A DNA stretch of 20,503 bases from Methanomassiliicoccus sp. UBA345 (GTDB lineage Archaea; Thermoplasmatota; Thermoplasmata; Methanomassiliicoccales; Methanomassiliicoccaceae). The stretch lies in contig DATD01000003.1 in the NCBI GenBank assembly GCA_002504525.1, positions 15,421-35,923 on the forward strand. Direction: 5' to 3'. The notes under the pieces were generated by a model. That model saw only the letters and a list, made by a program, of their open reading frames with translations. It searched no databases and was not told the DNA's origin. The position numbers and the translations under genes were made by a program. Positions within the stretch are counted from its first letter, which is position 1; every line of letters starts with the position of its first letter. Below are positions 5,133 to 12,975 of this stretch, in pieces.

Positions 5133-7901
5133 ATGGACCGGACCGACCGGCAGCCCGTTGGTTGGGAGGACCTTATCCATACGCCCTCCGAGCAGGTCTA
5201 CGCCGCTCTTCTCTCCGACAACAAGGGATTGACCGAGGGAGAGGCCCGGCAACGGCAGCAGAGGTACGGTAGGAACGATATCGTCCGGGACAAGCCTTTT
5301 TCCTGGCCGAAGAGGATAGAACACGTCCTGCTGGACCCGTTCTCCGCCCTCCTGGTGTTCGCCGGAGCGCTGGCCTTTCTGATCGGGGTCCCCGAACTGG
5401 CAGTGGTTATGTTCATCATCGTGGTGGTGAACGCCGCCCTCAGCGTCGTCCAGGAATGGCGCGGCGAGAAGGCCATGGAGGTCCTAAGCAGATGGGTCCC
5501 CGAGTCGGCAAGGGTGGTCCGGGACGGGACCCTCAGGAAGATCGATGCTACCGAGCTCGTGCCTGGAGACGTCATCCGGCTGGAGCTGGGAGATAGGGTC
5601 CCTGCCGATGCCAGGCTGGTGGAGGCCAACGAGATGTGGACCAATAACGTTCCTCTTACCGGCGAATCGGCCCCCCAGTCCCGTCGCGCATCTCCGGCCG
5701 ACAAGAGGGTGGCGCCGATGGAGTCGCCCAATCTGGTCTTCATGAGCACAAGCGTCACCGGGGGAAGCGGCGTGGCAGTGATATTCGCCACCGGCATGGC
5801 CACCAAGTTCGGCCAGATCGCCCGGCTGACACAGGACGTCGCCCCGTCTCCCAGCCCCCTGCAGAAAGAGATCGATCGGGCCGCTCGATATGATCTTATG
5901 ATCGCCATCGGCGTCGGTCTCGCCTTCTTCGCGGTCGGTACGTTGTTCCTGCACCTGGAAGCGCTGAGCGCCGCTCTTCTGATGATCGGCGTCATGGTGG
6001 CATGCGTCCCGGAGGGGCTGCAGCTGACCATATCCACCGCCCTGGCCGTAAGTCTGGTGGAGATGGCCAGGAACAATGTGCTGGTAAAGAAGCTGGCGGC
6101 GGTACAAACACTTGGCAGCGTCACCGTGATCTGCACCGACAAGACCGGCACTATCACCAAGGGAGAGATGACGGCCAGCACGATGTGGGTCGACAGGACC
6201 GCAATCGATGTATCGGACCTCTGGTTCGGAGATGAAGGGCAAGCGATGATCGGAGGAGTGAACATCTCTCCCGGAGCCATCCCGGACATGGAATGGACGC
6301 TGCAGCTGGGGGCACTGTGCAACAATGGGAAGCTGGTGCCTCCGACCGGGCCGGGAAAGGCCTGGGAGGTGCTTGGCGATCCGACCGACGCCGCCCTCTT
6401 GGTGGCAGCAAAGGAGCACGGCGTGGACCCGGAAGAGGTGCAGCGCGCCTACCCCCGCACCGCCGTGCTGCCGTTCGATCCCACCCGCATGATGATGGCG
6501 ACGCTTCATGACCATGACAGTGGGACGGTAATATGTGTGAAGGGGGCGCTGGTTCCCGTCCTTAGGCGCTGCGGCTCGTACCTCAGCGAAGGGCGGGCAG
6601 TGCCGCTCAACGAGAACAAAAAGGCGATCGAGGACGAGGAGGCATCCCTGACCAAGCAAGGCCTCAGGGTGCTCGCTTTGGCCTACAAGATCGTTCCCGA
6701 ACGCACCTCGGACCTCGCCGCTGCCGAGAGCGGTCTCACGTTCGCAGGGCTGATAGGCATGAAGGACCCGCCCCGCCCGGAGGTTCGGGAGGCATTGCAG
6801 CAGGCGAAGCGGGCAGGCGTGAGGACGATCATCGTTACCGGGGACCATGCCCGCACCGCGTCGGCGGTGGCCAAAGAGGTCGGCCTGTTCGATGATGAGG
6901 GCATGATAATCACGGGAGAAGAGCTCAAAACGTTGGATGACGGCAAGCTATCCGACGCCCTCGACGCCCCCCAGCTCATCTTCGCCCGGGTCTCCCCCGC
7001 TCAGAAGCAACGCATCGTTAGCGCGGTGAAGGCCAAGAACGAAGTGGTGGCCGTCACCGGCGATGGCGCAAACGACGCCCCGTCGCTGAAGGAAGCGGAC
7101 ATCGGAGTGGCCATGGGCGTTTCCGGAACGGACGTGGCAAGAGAGGCCGCGGACATTGTCCTGTTGGATGACAGCTATGCATCGATCATCCGTTCTGTGA
7201 AGCTCGGCAGGGGCGTGTACGACAACGTGCGCAAGTTCGTGGTCTACGTGTTCACGCACAACTGGGCCGAGCTCATCCCCTACCTGTTGTACGGCCTGCT
7301 GGCCATTCCACTTCCGCTGCTGGCGGTGCAGATACTGGCCATCGATCTCATCATCGATGTCCCTCCCTCATTGGCCCTGAGCAGGGAACCTCCGGAAGAG
7401 GGGGTCATGGACCGGCCTCCGAGGAGCAAGAAGCAGCGGCTGTTCGACCGTGATTTCCTCGTCCGCTCGGTCGTCATCGGAGCCATCATTGCCGTGGTCG
7501 CTCTGGCCGGCTGCGTCCTGGTGTGGTCGGAAGGAGGTTGGGAGTTCGGCATGCAGCTGCCCAATGACAGCATGGTGTACCGCGAAGGCACCACCATGGC
7601 CTTCGCAGGCATCGTCGTAGCCCAGATGGCCAACCTGCTGGGGTCGAGGACGCTGGACACTTCCATCCTGCGGATGAACTGGACCAGCAACAGATGGATC
7701 TGGGCCGGGCTGGCATGGATGGTTGTCTCGCTGCTGCTCATGGTGTACTACCCTCCACTGCAGGAGGTGTTCGGGACCGCCGGCCTTGACCTTGCTCAAT
7801 GGGCCATCCTGGGAGGCGGAGCGGTGGCGGTCCTTGCCGTCGATGAGCTGATGAAATACCTCCTGAGGCGGCGGTCCGCCAGACGCCCGAACGCGGGATG
7901 A
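5133..7901 (+). CDS. type II P-type cation-transporting ATPase
   Basis: This 922-residue ATP-driven membrane cation pump is complete. An N-terminal cation-ATPase domain (20-60) leads to helices M1-M2 (67-107). The actuator domain has TGES at 176-179. M4 carries PEGL at 293-296. The phosphorylation motif DKTGT has its aspartate at 336. The nucleotide domain has KGA at 470-472, and the hinge TGDGAND lies at 642-648. M5 contains HNWAELIPYLLY (Asn710, Glu713) and M6 contains IDLIIDVPPSLAL (Asp738, Asp742), followed by four further C-terminal helices. Two aspartates in M6 and ELIPYLLY in M5 resemble Na,K-ATPase/IIC pumps more than Ca pumps, which usually have Asn at the first M6 position. The ion (Na+, K+, H+ or Ca2+) cannot be fixed from sequence. 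The gene stands alone between divergent pyrD and convergent iscU. Confidence 0.93.
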   Translation: MDRTDRQPVGWEDLIHTPSEQVYAALLSDNKGLTEGEARQRQQRYGRNDIVRDKPFSWPKRIEHVLLDPFSALLVFAGALAFLIGVPELAVVMFIIVVVNAALSVVQEWRGEKAMEVLSRWVPESARVVRDGTLRKIDATELVPGDVIRLELGDRVPADARLVEANEMWTNNVPLTGESAPQSRRASPADKRVAPMESPNLVFMSTSVTGGSGVAVIFATGMATKFGQIARLTQDVAPSPSPLQKEIDRAARYDLMIAIGVGLAFFAVGTLFLHLEALSAALLMIGVMVACVPEGLQLTISTALAVSLVEMARNNVLVKKLAAVQTLGSVTVICTDKTGTITKGEMTASTMWVDRTAIDVSDLWFGDEGQAMIGGVNISPGAIPDMEWTLQLGALCNNGKLVPPTGPGKAWEVLGDPTDAALLVAAKEHGVDPEEVQRAYPRTAVLPFDPTRMMMATLHDHDSGTVICVKGALVPVLRRCGSYLSEGRAVPLNENKKAIEDEEASLTKQGLRVLALAYKIVPERTSDLAAAESGLTFAGLIGMKDPPRPEVREALQQAKRAGVRTIIVTGDHARTASAVAKEVGLFDDEGMIITGEELKTLDDGKLSDALDAPQLIFARVSPAQKQRIVSAVKAKNEVVAVTGDGANDAPSLKEADIGVAMGVSGTDVAREAADIVLLDDSYASIIRSVKLGRGVYDNVRKFVVYVFTHNWAELIPYLLYGLLAIPLPLLAVQILAIDLIIDVPPSLALSREPPEEGVMDRPPRSKKQRLFDRDFLVRSVVIGAIIAVVALAGCVLVWSEGGWEFGMQLPNDSMVYREGTTMAFAGIVVAQMANLLGSRTLDTSILRMNWTSNRWIWAGLAWMVVSLLLMVYYPPLQEVFGTAGLDLAQWAILGGGAVAVLAVDELMKYLLRRRSARRPNAG

Positions 7902-7937
7902 TGCACGTCGGATCGCTAGCCGCCCCATGATCTAGAG

Positions 7938-7942
7938 AAAAA
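7938..7942 (-). terminator. T-run after the iscU stop
   Basis: On the minus strand, 20 nt after the iscU stop, CCATTTTTCTC gives an oligo-T tract like those that end many archaeal transcripts. There is no convincing hairpin. The gap 7902-7961 between the convergent ATPase and iscU contains nothing else. Confidence 0.3.
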
Positions 7943-7961
7943 TGGAACGAAGGGAAGGGGT

Positions 7962-9578
7962 TTACTTTGATTCAGCCTCTTCGACATGGATGAGCGACGG
8001 CTCGTCCGTCTCGCAGGCGTGGTCCTCATGAGGCTTCTTAGCGTCAGGCGGCAGTGGCGGCTCCCGCCCCTGCTTCCTCAGATAGTCGTGGATGGCCTCG
8101 TGCAGCGCGTCGGCGGCGAGGTTGGAGCAGTGCATCTTCTGCGGCGGCAGGCCCCCCAGATTCTCCGCAACGTCCTTCCTAGTGATCTTCAGCCCCTCAT
8201 CCAGCGTCTTTCCCTTGGCCAGTTCGGTGGTCATGCTGCTGGTGGCGATGGCGGCCCCGCAACCGAAGGTCTTGAACTTGACGTCGGTCATGACGTCGTT
8301 CTCCACTTTTATGTAGATCCACATCAGATCTCCGCAGTTATGCAGCATGAACGAATCGGTGGCGTAGGAGTGCTGCTCGGCGACTTCGAAGTTGTAGACC
8401 TCGCCGGAGAAGGGCTGTGAGCTGACGCCCGTTATAGGCGTGTGCAGGAATCCATCGGCGATCCAGGAAACCCCATGCACAGGTTCGAGCGAGCAGTCGA
8501 TCTCCAGTATTGTGCACAATTTCCCTAGTGATTGGACATCGCCCACGTGGATTCGGTAGGACTCCCGGTGCATCGTATCGTTCACCAGCGAGCCCGGCTC
8601 CTGATATACAGACGGCACTATCCCCTGCCTTAGAAGGAGGTTCTTGACCTGCCCGGCGAGCTGCGTCGATATGGTAGCATAGCACCCGCGGGGTCCCTTT
8701 CTATCAAGGTTGACGTATCCATCTCCCTGCCACAGGGCCTTCAGCAAGTGCACCTGCATCTCGGGCGGCAGGAACATGATGAAGTCAGGAATGTGCTTGT
8801 CCGCGGCCCCCGTTCCGAAGGTGGCCTCGAAGAACCGGGCCAGGTTTGCGCTGTTGACGATAACGGCAGCACAGTTCGTGCTTTCCCTGGGCCTAATGGA
8901 TGCTTCCAGTCCGAACAGATCCCTGACTATCCGAACAACATCATTCTGATATTCCACTTCATTGAAGTGGAATGTGAAGCATATGTGCGCCTTGGTCACT
9001 TTCGTGGCCGCGTTACCCTCCGATAGATAGAATCCGGCAAGGCGTAGGAAGTCGGCGTTGAGCGGCACTCTCTCCGGAAGATCAAAGCTGCGATAATCGA
9101 ACTTCCTCTTCTCGATGTTCAGTTCGACGCTGTCCTCCTCCCTTACCTCTTTTATGACCGGATACAGTGCGATGTCACCCTGCTCCAGCTCTTCGACGTG
9201 GTACCAATCGGGCCTTAGCGGCTTTACGTTCTTGGTGTGAAGATACATCTGAGCCGGGGGGCGCTTGATCGCGTAGACCAGGTGGTCAGGGGTCAATGCG
9301 TTAGAGCCCAGCCGGTTCTTGAGAGTGACGATCGGCCCATCGTACTTTCGGACGGACCTGCCGATGATATGAGAGAACACTCCCTCGTGGGTCAGCACCC
9401 TTTCATTGTCCTGGACGTCCTCGATCGCCTGATAGTGATTGTTGAGCTGCACCATGCTTCCGCCGACAAGGCACGTTGGATTGCCTACCTGGCCTATCCC
9501 GTCGGCGTCCGGCATCTCCCCCACGTTGCGGGGGTTCGTGAAATGGTCCATTACCTCCTTACTGTACTGTGGGCACAT
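7962..9578 (-). CDS. iscU: IscU/NifU-type Fe-S scaffold precursor interrupted by an intein
   Basis: The 538-codon frame encodes a split IscU. Residues 1-35 (YSKEVMDHFTNPRNVGEMPD, ending VGNPT) and 415-538 join into a scaffold of about 159 residues. Its three cluster-ligand cysteines are Cys415 (CGDLMW, with the conserved Asp), Cys440 (FKTFGCGAA) and Cys484 (MHCSNLA). Between them lies a complete 379-residue intein (separate entry). The spliced product would receive sulfur from the adjacent NifS and build Fe-S clusters in the cytoplasm. It also carries a charged C-terminal tail (about 30 residues, with HEDHACETD) not typical of bacterial IscU. The ATG at 9578 lies inside the end of nifS (20-nt overlap) and has GGAG 9 nt upstream, so the two genes are translationally coupled. 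Activity should require splicing, because the active-site segment is split. Confidence 0.93.
   Translation of the reverse strand: MCPQYSKEVMDHFTNPRNVGEMPDADGIGQVGNPTCLVGGSMVQLNNHYQAIEDVQDNERVLTHEGVFSHIIGRSVRKYDGPIVTLKNRLGSNALTPDHLVYAIKRPPAQMYLHTKNVKPLRPDWYHVEELEQGDIALYPVIKEVREEDSVELNIEKRKFDYRSFDLPERVPLNADFLRLAGFYLSEGNAATKVTKAHICFTFHFNEVEYQNDVVRIVRDLFGLEASIRPRESTNCAAVIVNSANLARFFEATFGTGAADKHIPDFIMFLPPEMQVHLLKALWQGDGYVNLDRKGPRGCYATISTQLAGQVKNLLLRQGIVPSVYQEPGSLVNDTMHRESYRIHVGDVQSLGKLCTILEIDCSLEPVHGVSWIADGFLHTPITGVSSQPFSGEVYNFEVAEQHSYATDSFMLHNCGDLMWIYIKVENDVMTDVKFKTFGCGAAIATSSMTTELAKGKTLDEGLKITRKDVAENLGGLPPQKMHCSNLAADALHEAIHDYLRKQGREPPLPPDAKKPHEDHACETDEPSLIHVEEAESK
8337..9473 (-). mobile_element. 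intein with LAGLIDADG-type homing endonuclease inside IscU
   Basis: Precursor residues 36-414 (379 aa) have every hallmark of a full-length intein. They begin with Cys36 in CLVGGSMVQL (block A). Block B is NALTPDHLVYAI, with the Thr-x-x-His pattern at 96-99. The two dodecapeptide-like endonuclease motifs are FLRLAGFYLSEG (177-188) and LLKALWQGDGYV (278-289), each ending in an acidic residue plus Gly. Block F is GEVYNFEVAEQHSYAT, and block G is FMLHN, with penultimate His413 and terminal Asn414, followed by Cys415 as the +1 nucleophile. Flanks match IscU exactly when it is removed (GNPT then CGDLMW). The region is visibly less GC-rich than nifS and the IscU exteins, suggesting separate ancestry. 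All splicing residues and both acidic endonuclease residues are present, so both activities may be intact. Confidence 0.95.
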
Positions 9579-10749
9579 CGTATGACACTCCTTCTCCCAA
9601 CGGGGACATCTTTCTCAGCCTCTCGATTATCGAGGGTATCGTCTCTATGAAGTAATCAGCCTCCTCCATGGTGTTGAACTTGCTCAGGCTCAGGCGGAGG
9701 GAGCCGTGGCACTGCTCGTGGCGCAGGCCCAGCGAGCGGAGCACATGGGAAGGCTCCAGGCTCTTGGTGGAGCATGCGGAGCCGGTCGATCCGGCGATGC
9801 CTTGCATGTCCAGGAACAGGACCATGCCCTCCCCCTCGATATAGTCGAAGCGGAAGTGAGCATTGTTGCACAGCCGCTCCTCGCCCCTCGGACCGTTCAG
9901 GTACGATCTCGGAACGGCGGCCAGGGTGCCGTCGATCAGTCGGTCGCGGATCCGCTTCATGCGCTCCACGCTCTCCGGCATCTCGGCGATGCCGAGTTCC
10001 GCCGCCTTGCCCATCCCCACCATCCCGGGGATGTTCTCTGTCGAGGAGCGAAGACCGCGCTCATGTCCTCCGCCGTACACCAGCGGACGCAGCTTTACGC
10101 CTTTGCGCACATACAGCGCTCCTACCCCCTTGGGGCCGTGGAACTTGTGCGCCGACAACGCGAGCAGGTCGACGTTTAGCTTCTCCACGTCCACCGGGAC
10201 CTTGGTCAGCGCCTGGACGGCATCGGTCATGAACAGCGCACCCTTGTCTTTGGCCACCTCGGCCAGGCCCCTGATGCGCTGAATGGTGCCGATCTCGTTG
10301 TTGGCCATCATGATCGATACCAGAGTGGTCTCCGGAGTGATGGCGTTCTTGAGGTCCTCCTCCGATACGAAGCCCTCGCTGTTCACCGGAAGATAGGTCA
10401 CCTTGTATCCCTGGGTCTCGAGGAACTGGCAGGTGTGCAGCACAGCATGGTGCTCCACCGCAGATGTGATGATATGCTTGCCTTTGGATGCTAGGGCGTA
10501 GGCCGCGCCTTGCAACGCCAGGTTATCGGACTCGGTTCCTCCCGAGGTGAATATTATGTCCCTGGGAGCGGCGTTGACCGCTGCGGCCACCTGAGCCCTG
10601 GCCAACTCCATGGCATCATATGCCTCGTGCCCGAAAGAATGTAGCGAGGACGCGTTGCCGTATTTCTCAAGGAAGTACGGGCGCATAGCCTCCAACACCC
10701 TGTCGTCGACCTTGGTGGTGGCGCTGTTGTCGAAATAGACGCGATCCAT
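9559..10749 (-). CDS. nifS: cysteine desulfurase, NifS/IscS type (group I)
   Basis: This 396-residue PLP enzyme takes sulfur from cysteine as an enzyme-bound persulfide and hands it to the scaffold. It opens VYFDNSATTKVDDRVLEAM as this family does. It has the His pair SAVEHHAV (100-101), the PLP lysine Lys202 in SAHKFHGPKGVGALY, RSSTENIPG near 235, and the catalytic Cys326 in the flexible loop GSTGSACSTKSLEPSHVL, whose SAC-S form marks group I. Its end overlaps iscU by 20 nt, giving a nifS-iscU operon. The ATG has GGAG 7 nt upstream, unlike the leaderless genes nearby, and a TATA-like AAATATTC lies about 35 nt upstream, so a leader of about a dozen nucleotides is expected. Confidence 0.95.
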   Translation of the reverse strand: MDRVYFDNSATTKVDDRVLEAMRPYFLEKYGNASSLHSFGHEAYDAMELARAQVAAAVNAAPRDIIFTSGGTESDNLALQGAAYALASKGKHIITSAVEHHAVLHTCQFLETQGYKVTYLPVNSEGFVSEEDLKNAITPETTLVSIMMANNEIGTIQRIRGLAEVAKDKGALFMTDAVQALTKVPVDVEKLNVDLLALSAHKFHGPKGVGALYVRKGVKLRPLVYGGGHERGLRSSTENIPGMVGMGKAAELGIAEMPESVERMKRIRDRLIDGTLAAVPRSYLNGPRGEERLCNNAHFRFDYIEGEGMVLFLDMQGIAGSTGSACSTKSLEPSHVLRSLGLRHEQCHGSLRLSLSKFNTMEEADYFIETIPSIIERLRKMSPLGEGVSYDVPTVQ

Positions 10750-10780
10750 CTAATATCTCCTACCGAGGGTATAGGCCCGA

Positions 10781-10790
10781 CAGAATATTT
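10781..10790 (-). promoter_or_regulatory. TATA-like element for the nifS-iscU operon
   Basis: AAATATTCTG on the minus strand lies about 35 nt before the nifS ATG. With normal archaeal spacing the transcript would start near 10762, leaving a short leader that contains the ribosome-binding sequence TAGGAG. Confidence 0.45.
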
Positions 10791-10846
10791 CTATGTTTAC
10801 AATTGTGAATCCAGTTCCGTCGATGGCCATCCAGAAATCATTCAAT

Positions 10847-10860
10847 TACAACATATTTCA
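10847..10860 (+). promoter_or_regulatory. TATA-like element for the sufS-type gene
   Basis: ACAACATATTTCAT contains a TATA-like CATATTT about 30 nt before ATG 10887, in the 137-bp AT-rich region shared with the divergent nifS promoter. No clear Shine-Dalgarno sequence precedes the ATG. Both sulfur-mobilisation promoters lie within about 75 bp, which would allow joint control. Confidence 0.45.
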
Positions 10861-10886
10861 TTCTGTTCCCTGCTAAAGCTCAAATA

Positions 10887-12122
10887 ATGGCAATTAAAAT
10901 GCCCCTTGTTCCGATGGACATTGAATCGATAAGATGCGATTTTCCGTTATATTCCTCGGAGGACCGGGACGTCATCTATCTCGATAACGCCTGCCAGACC
11001 CTCCGCCCACGCCAGGTCATGGACGCCATGAACGAGTACTATGAGCTGTACCCTGCCTGCGGCGGCCGCTCGGTCCATCGCCTCGCCACCCAGGTGTCCA
11101 TCAGGGTGGATGAGGCAAGGGAGAAGGTCGCCAGGTTCATCGGATGCGACGACCCCCGCTCGATCATCTTCACCCGGGGCTGCACCGAGGCGCTGAACAT
11201 GGTTGCTAAAGGGCGGCTGCTCAAGGACGGCGACCACGTCCTGACGACCGACATGGAGCACAACAGTAACCACGTGCCATGGTTCCAAGTGGCCAAGCAT
11301 CAGGACATACGCCACCGCATCGTCGAGACCCCGTCGTCAGGCATCTTCGACCTTGATCGGTTCCGCAATGCGCTGGACGGGGTCGCGATGGTATCCATGG
11401 TCCACACCAACAACATCACCGGGACCACCCTGCCGGCCGAGGAGATCATCCGGGAGGCGCACGAGCGGGGCGCCCTGGTCTGCTTAGACGGAGCGCAGTC
11501 CACGCCTCACCAGAGGATCGACGTGAAGAGCCTCGACGTCGACATGTTCGCCTTTTCATCGCACAAGATGCTCGGCCCCTCCGGCATGGGCGTGCTGTAT
11601 GCCAAACCCGAGATCCTCGAGAGGATGGAGCCTCTGATCGGAGGAGGCGGGGGCGTTGGACTGACCACCTACGACAGAGTGGAGTTCCTCCCTCCGCCGG
11701 ACCGCTTCGAATCAGGCCTGATGAACTATTCCGGCATAATCGGAACGGGGGCGGCGGTCGATTATCTCTCTCGGATCGGCATGGACGAGGTGCAGGAGCA
11801 CGAGAGGAGGTTGAACGGCATCGCCACCGATGGTCTGAAGGACCTCCCCGGGATCTCGATACTGCCTCCTGCCGATCCATCGCTGAGGAGCGGAATATTC
11901 TCCTTCAACCTGCAGGGTATGACCTCGCATGACGTAGCCATGATCATCGACGAGATGGCCAAGGTCATGATCCGCTCCGGAATGCACTGCGTGCATCCTT
12001 ACTTCGTATCGCGCAAGATCGACGGATGCGCGAGAGCGTCGTTCTATCTCTACAACACCGAAGAAGAAACGAAGAGGTTCGTGGCGGCCGTCGAAGAGCT
12101 CAGCTCCGTCTTCTCCAGCTGA
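10887..12122 (+). CDS. sufS: cysteine desulfurase, SufS/CsdA type (group II)
   Basis: This 411-residue PLP-dependent class V aminotransferase-fold enzyme is transcribed away from nifS. Family signatures are DIESIRCDFPLY, IYLDNACQTLRPRQVMDAM at 30-48, RSVHRLATQ, EHNSNHVPW (124-132), LDGAQSTPH (200-208), the PLP lysine Lys227 in SSHKMLGPSGMGVLY, and the catalytic loop IRSGMHCVHPYF with Cys368, the group II RxGxHC pattern. It probably supplies persulfide sulfur to a SUF-type or other acceptor, but no sufB, sufC or sufD gene lies in the window. The ATG at 10887 fits the TATA spacing. ATGs at 10899 and 10914 (the latter giving MDIESIR, as in many homologues) are alternatives. The 3' end overlaps the convergent secreted-protein gene by 73 bp, more than usual. 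Confidence 0.9.
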   Translation: MAIKMPLVPMDIESIRCDFPLYSSEDRDVIYLDNACQTLRPRQVMDAMNEYYELYPACGGRSVHRLATQVSIRVDEAREKVARFIGCDDPRSIIFTRGCTEALNMVAKGRLLKDGDHVLTTDMEHNSNHVPWFQVAKHQDIRHRIVETPSSGIFDLDRFRNALDGVAMVSMVHTNNITGTTLPAEEIIREAHERGALVCLDGAQSTPHQRIDVKSLDVDMFAFSSHKMLGPSGMGVLYAKPEILERMEPLIGGGGGVGLTTYDRVEFLPPPDRFESGLMNYSGIIGTGAAVDYLSRIGMDEVQEHERRLNGIATDGLKDLPGISILPPADPSLRSGIFSFNLQGMTSHDVAMIIDEMAKVMIRSGMHCVHPYFVSRKIDGCARASFYLYNTEEETKRFVAAVEELSSVFSS

Positions 12123-12517
12123 ACGACGGTTACGACCGTTCCGTCGACCGAGGCGCGGGTCGCCGTGATCGACTGCCCCGGCAAGGCCTCGACGAACGGG
12201 ATGACCTCGCCGTTCTCTAACGCCGTCACTTTGGCGCTGCAGGAGATCATCAGGTCGTTCCCTTCCCTTACCAGCCATACCGAGCCGTTGCCGATGCGCA
12301 GCGCCGAGCCGGAAGGTATCTCGGGGGACAGCCGCACGGTCGTCCCGATCGGGCAGCTCTCCATCTCAGACAGCACGTCACCAGTGGCGGCCAGAGCGTT
12401 CATCGTGCCGTCCTCCGCGGTCCGGTCGTCCAGCGAACCGAACGACGCGAGAACGGCGGCCATGACCGCGAGGCCGGCAATGATCATCCATAGCTTGGAC
12501 AGGAGGAACTCCATCAT
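12050..12517 (-). CDS. pilin-like/secreted protein, third gene of the cluster
   Basis: This 155-residue protein has an N-terminal hydrophobic segment (MMEFLLSKLWMIIAGLAVMAAV in outline, roughly residues 4-24) followed by an extracytoplasmic beta-rich part containing GSALRIGNGSVWLV and LMISCSAKV. The layout resembles a pseudopilin or a signal-anchored surface protein. No enzymatic motif is seen. Its ATG at 12517 overlaps the TGA of the preceding gene as ATGA, which fixes the start; an upstream in-frame ATG at 12565 is inside that gene and unlikely. The last 73 bp run antisense to the end of the sufS-type gene. The C-terminus is Ser/Thr-rich (SSSTAATNLFVSSSVL) and ends with TAG. Confidence 0.62.
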   Translation of the reverse strand: MMEFLLSKLWMIIAGLAVMAAVLASFGSLDDRTAEDGTMNALAATGDVLSEMESCPIGTTVRLSPEIPSGSALRIGNGSVWLVREGNDLMISCSAKVTALENGEVIPFVEALPGQSITATRASVDGTVVTVVQLEKTELSSSTAATNLFVSSSVL

Positions 12518-12975
12518 GCGGAAGCCCCCGCCCTCACCACCAGCCGGCCGTCCGCCTGAATGCATTCCAGCCGTACGGTGCTGGTCCCATCGCCTATGAC
12601 CATGCTCCCTCCGTCCGCGATCACCCTGACCGGTGGATCTTCGAGGTAAACAGGATCGACGGCCTTGCCGGCAGAGAAGCCGCGCACGGACATGGCGTCG
12701 ATGCCATCCCCGCCGATCTCGATCCAGGTGTCCTGCCCCCGGGGCAGCTCGACCGTGACGATGCGAACATTGCCCTCACCGGCGGCGTGGACCTCGGAGA
12801 TCGAGGACGCCAGGCGGGAGGCCTCCGCCCCCACTCCGGCCGCCCCTACCGCCGTTCGATAGTCATCCATGTTCGAGGCCACGACCGGAAGGGACGTGGA
12901 TATCAGGAGCGCGACCAGCAGAAGCTTGAGGGGCACCCCCTCCAGCCCTCGCCGGTCCCACTCCTTCCGCTTCAC
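12514..12975 (-). CDS. pilin-like/secreted protein, second gene of the cluster
   Basis: This 153-residue protein has a basic N-terminus (MKRKEWDRRG), then LEGVPLKLLLVALLISTSLP, a hydrophobic helix preceded by Gly-Leu-Glu-Gly. That resembles a type IV pilin-like (class III) signal followed by the N-terminal assembly helix. The outer part contains VRIVTVELPRG, WIEIGGDGIDAM, PPVRVIADGGSMVIGDG and TVRLEC, a repeating short-strand pattern. The start is a GTG overlapping the TGA of the gene before it (GTGA), and its own TGA overlaps the next ATG. The three genes therefore read as one translationally coupled operon. No prepilin peptidase, ATPase or platform protein is in the window, so a role in a pilus-like structure is inference. 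Confidence 0.65.
   Translation of the reverse strand: MKRKEWDRRGLEGVPLKLLLVALLISTSLPVVASNMDDYRTAVGAAGVGAEASRLASSISEVHAAGEGNVRIVTVELPRGQDTWIEIGGDGIDAMSVRGFSAGKAVDPVYLEDPPVRVIADGGSMVIGDGTSTVRLECIQADGRLVVRAGASA

Noticed and set aside
5484..6848. 454-codon minus-strand ORF
   Set aside because: Antisense shadow of the P-type ATPase; the sense frame contains TGES, PEGL and DKTGT in the expected order.
8337..9473. Possibility that the IscU insert is a separate homing endonuclease gene or an intron
   Set aside because: The insert is in frame with both halves without stops, starts with Cys, ends with His-Asn-Cys, and has Hint blocks A, B, F and G; an intein explains all of this.
11712..12278. 188-codon minus-strand ORF across the sufS-type/pilin-like boundary
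   Set aside because: Shadow frame: the C-terminal catalytic loop of SufS is encoded opposite it, and its product is Arg/Asp/Gly-rich with no pattern.
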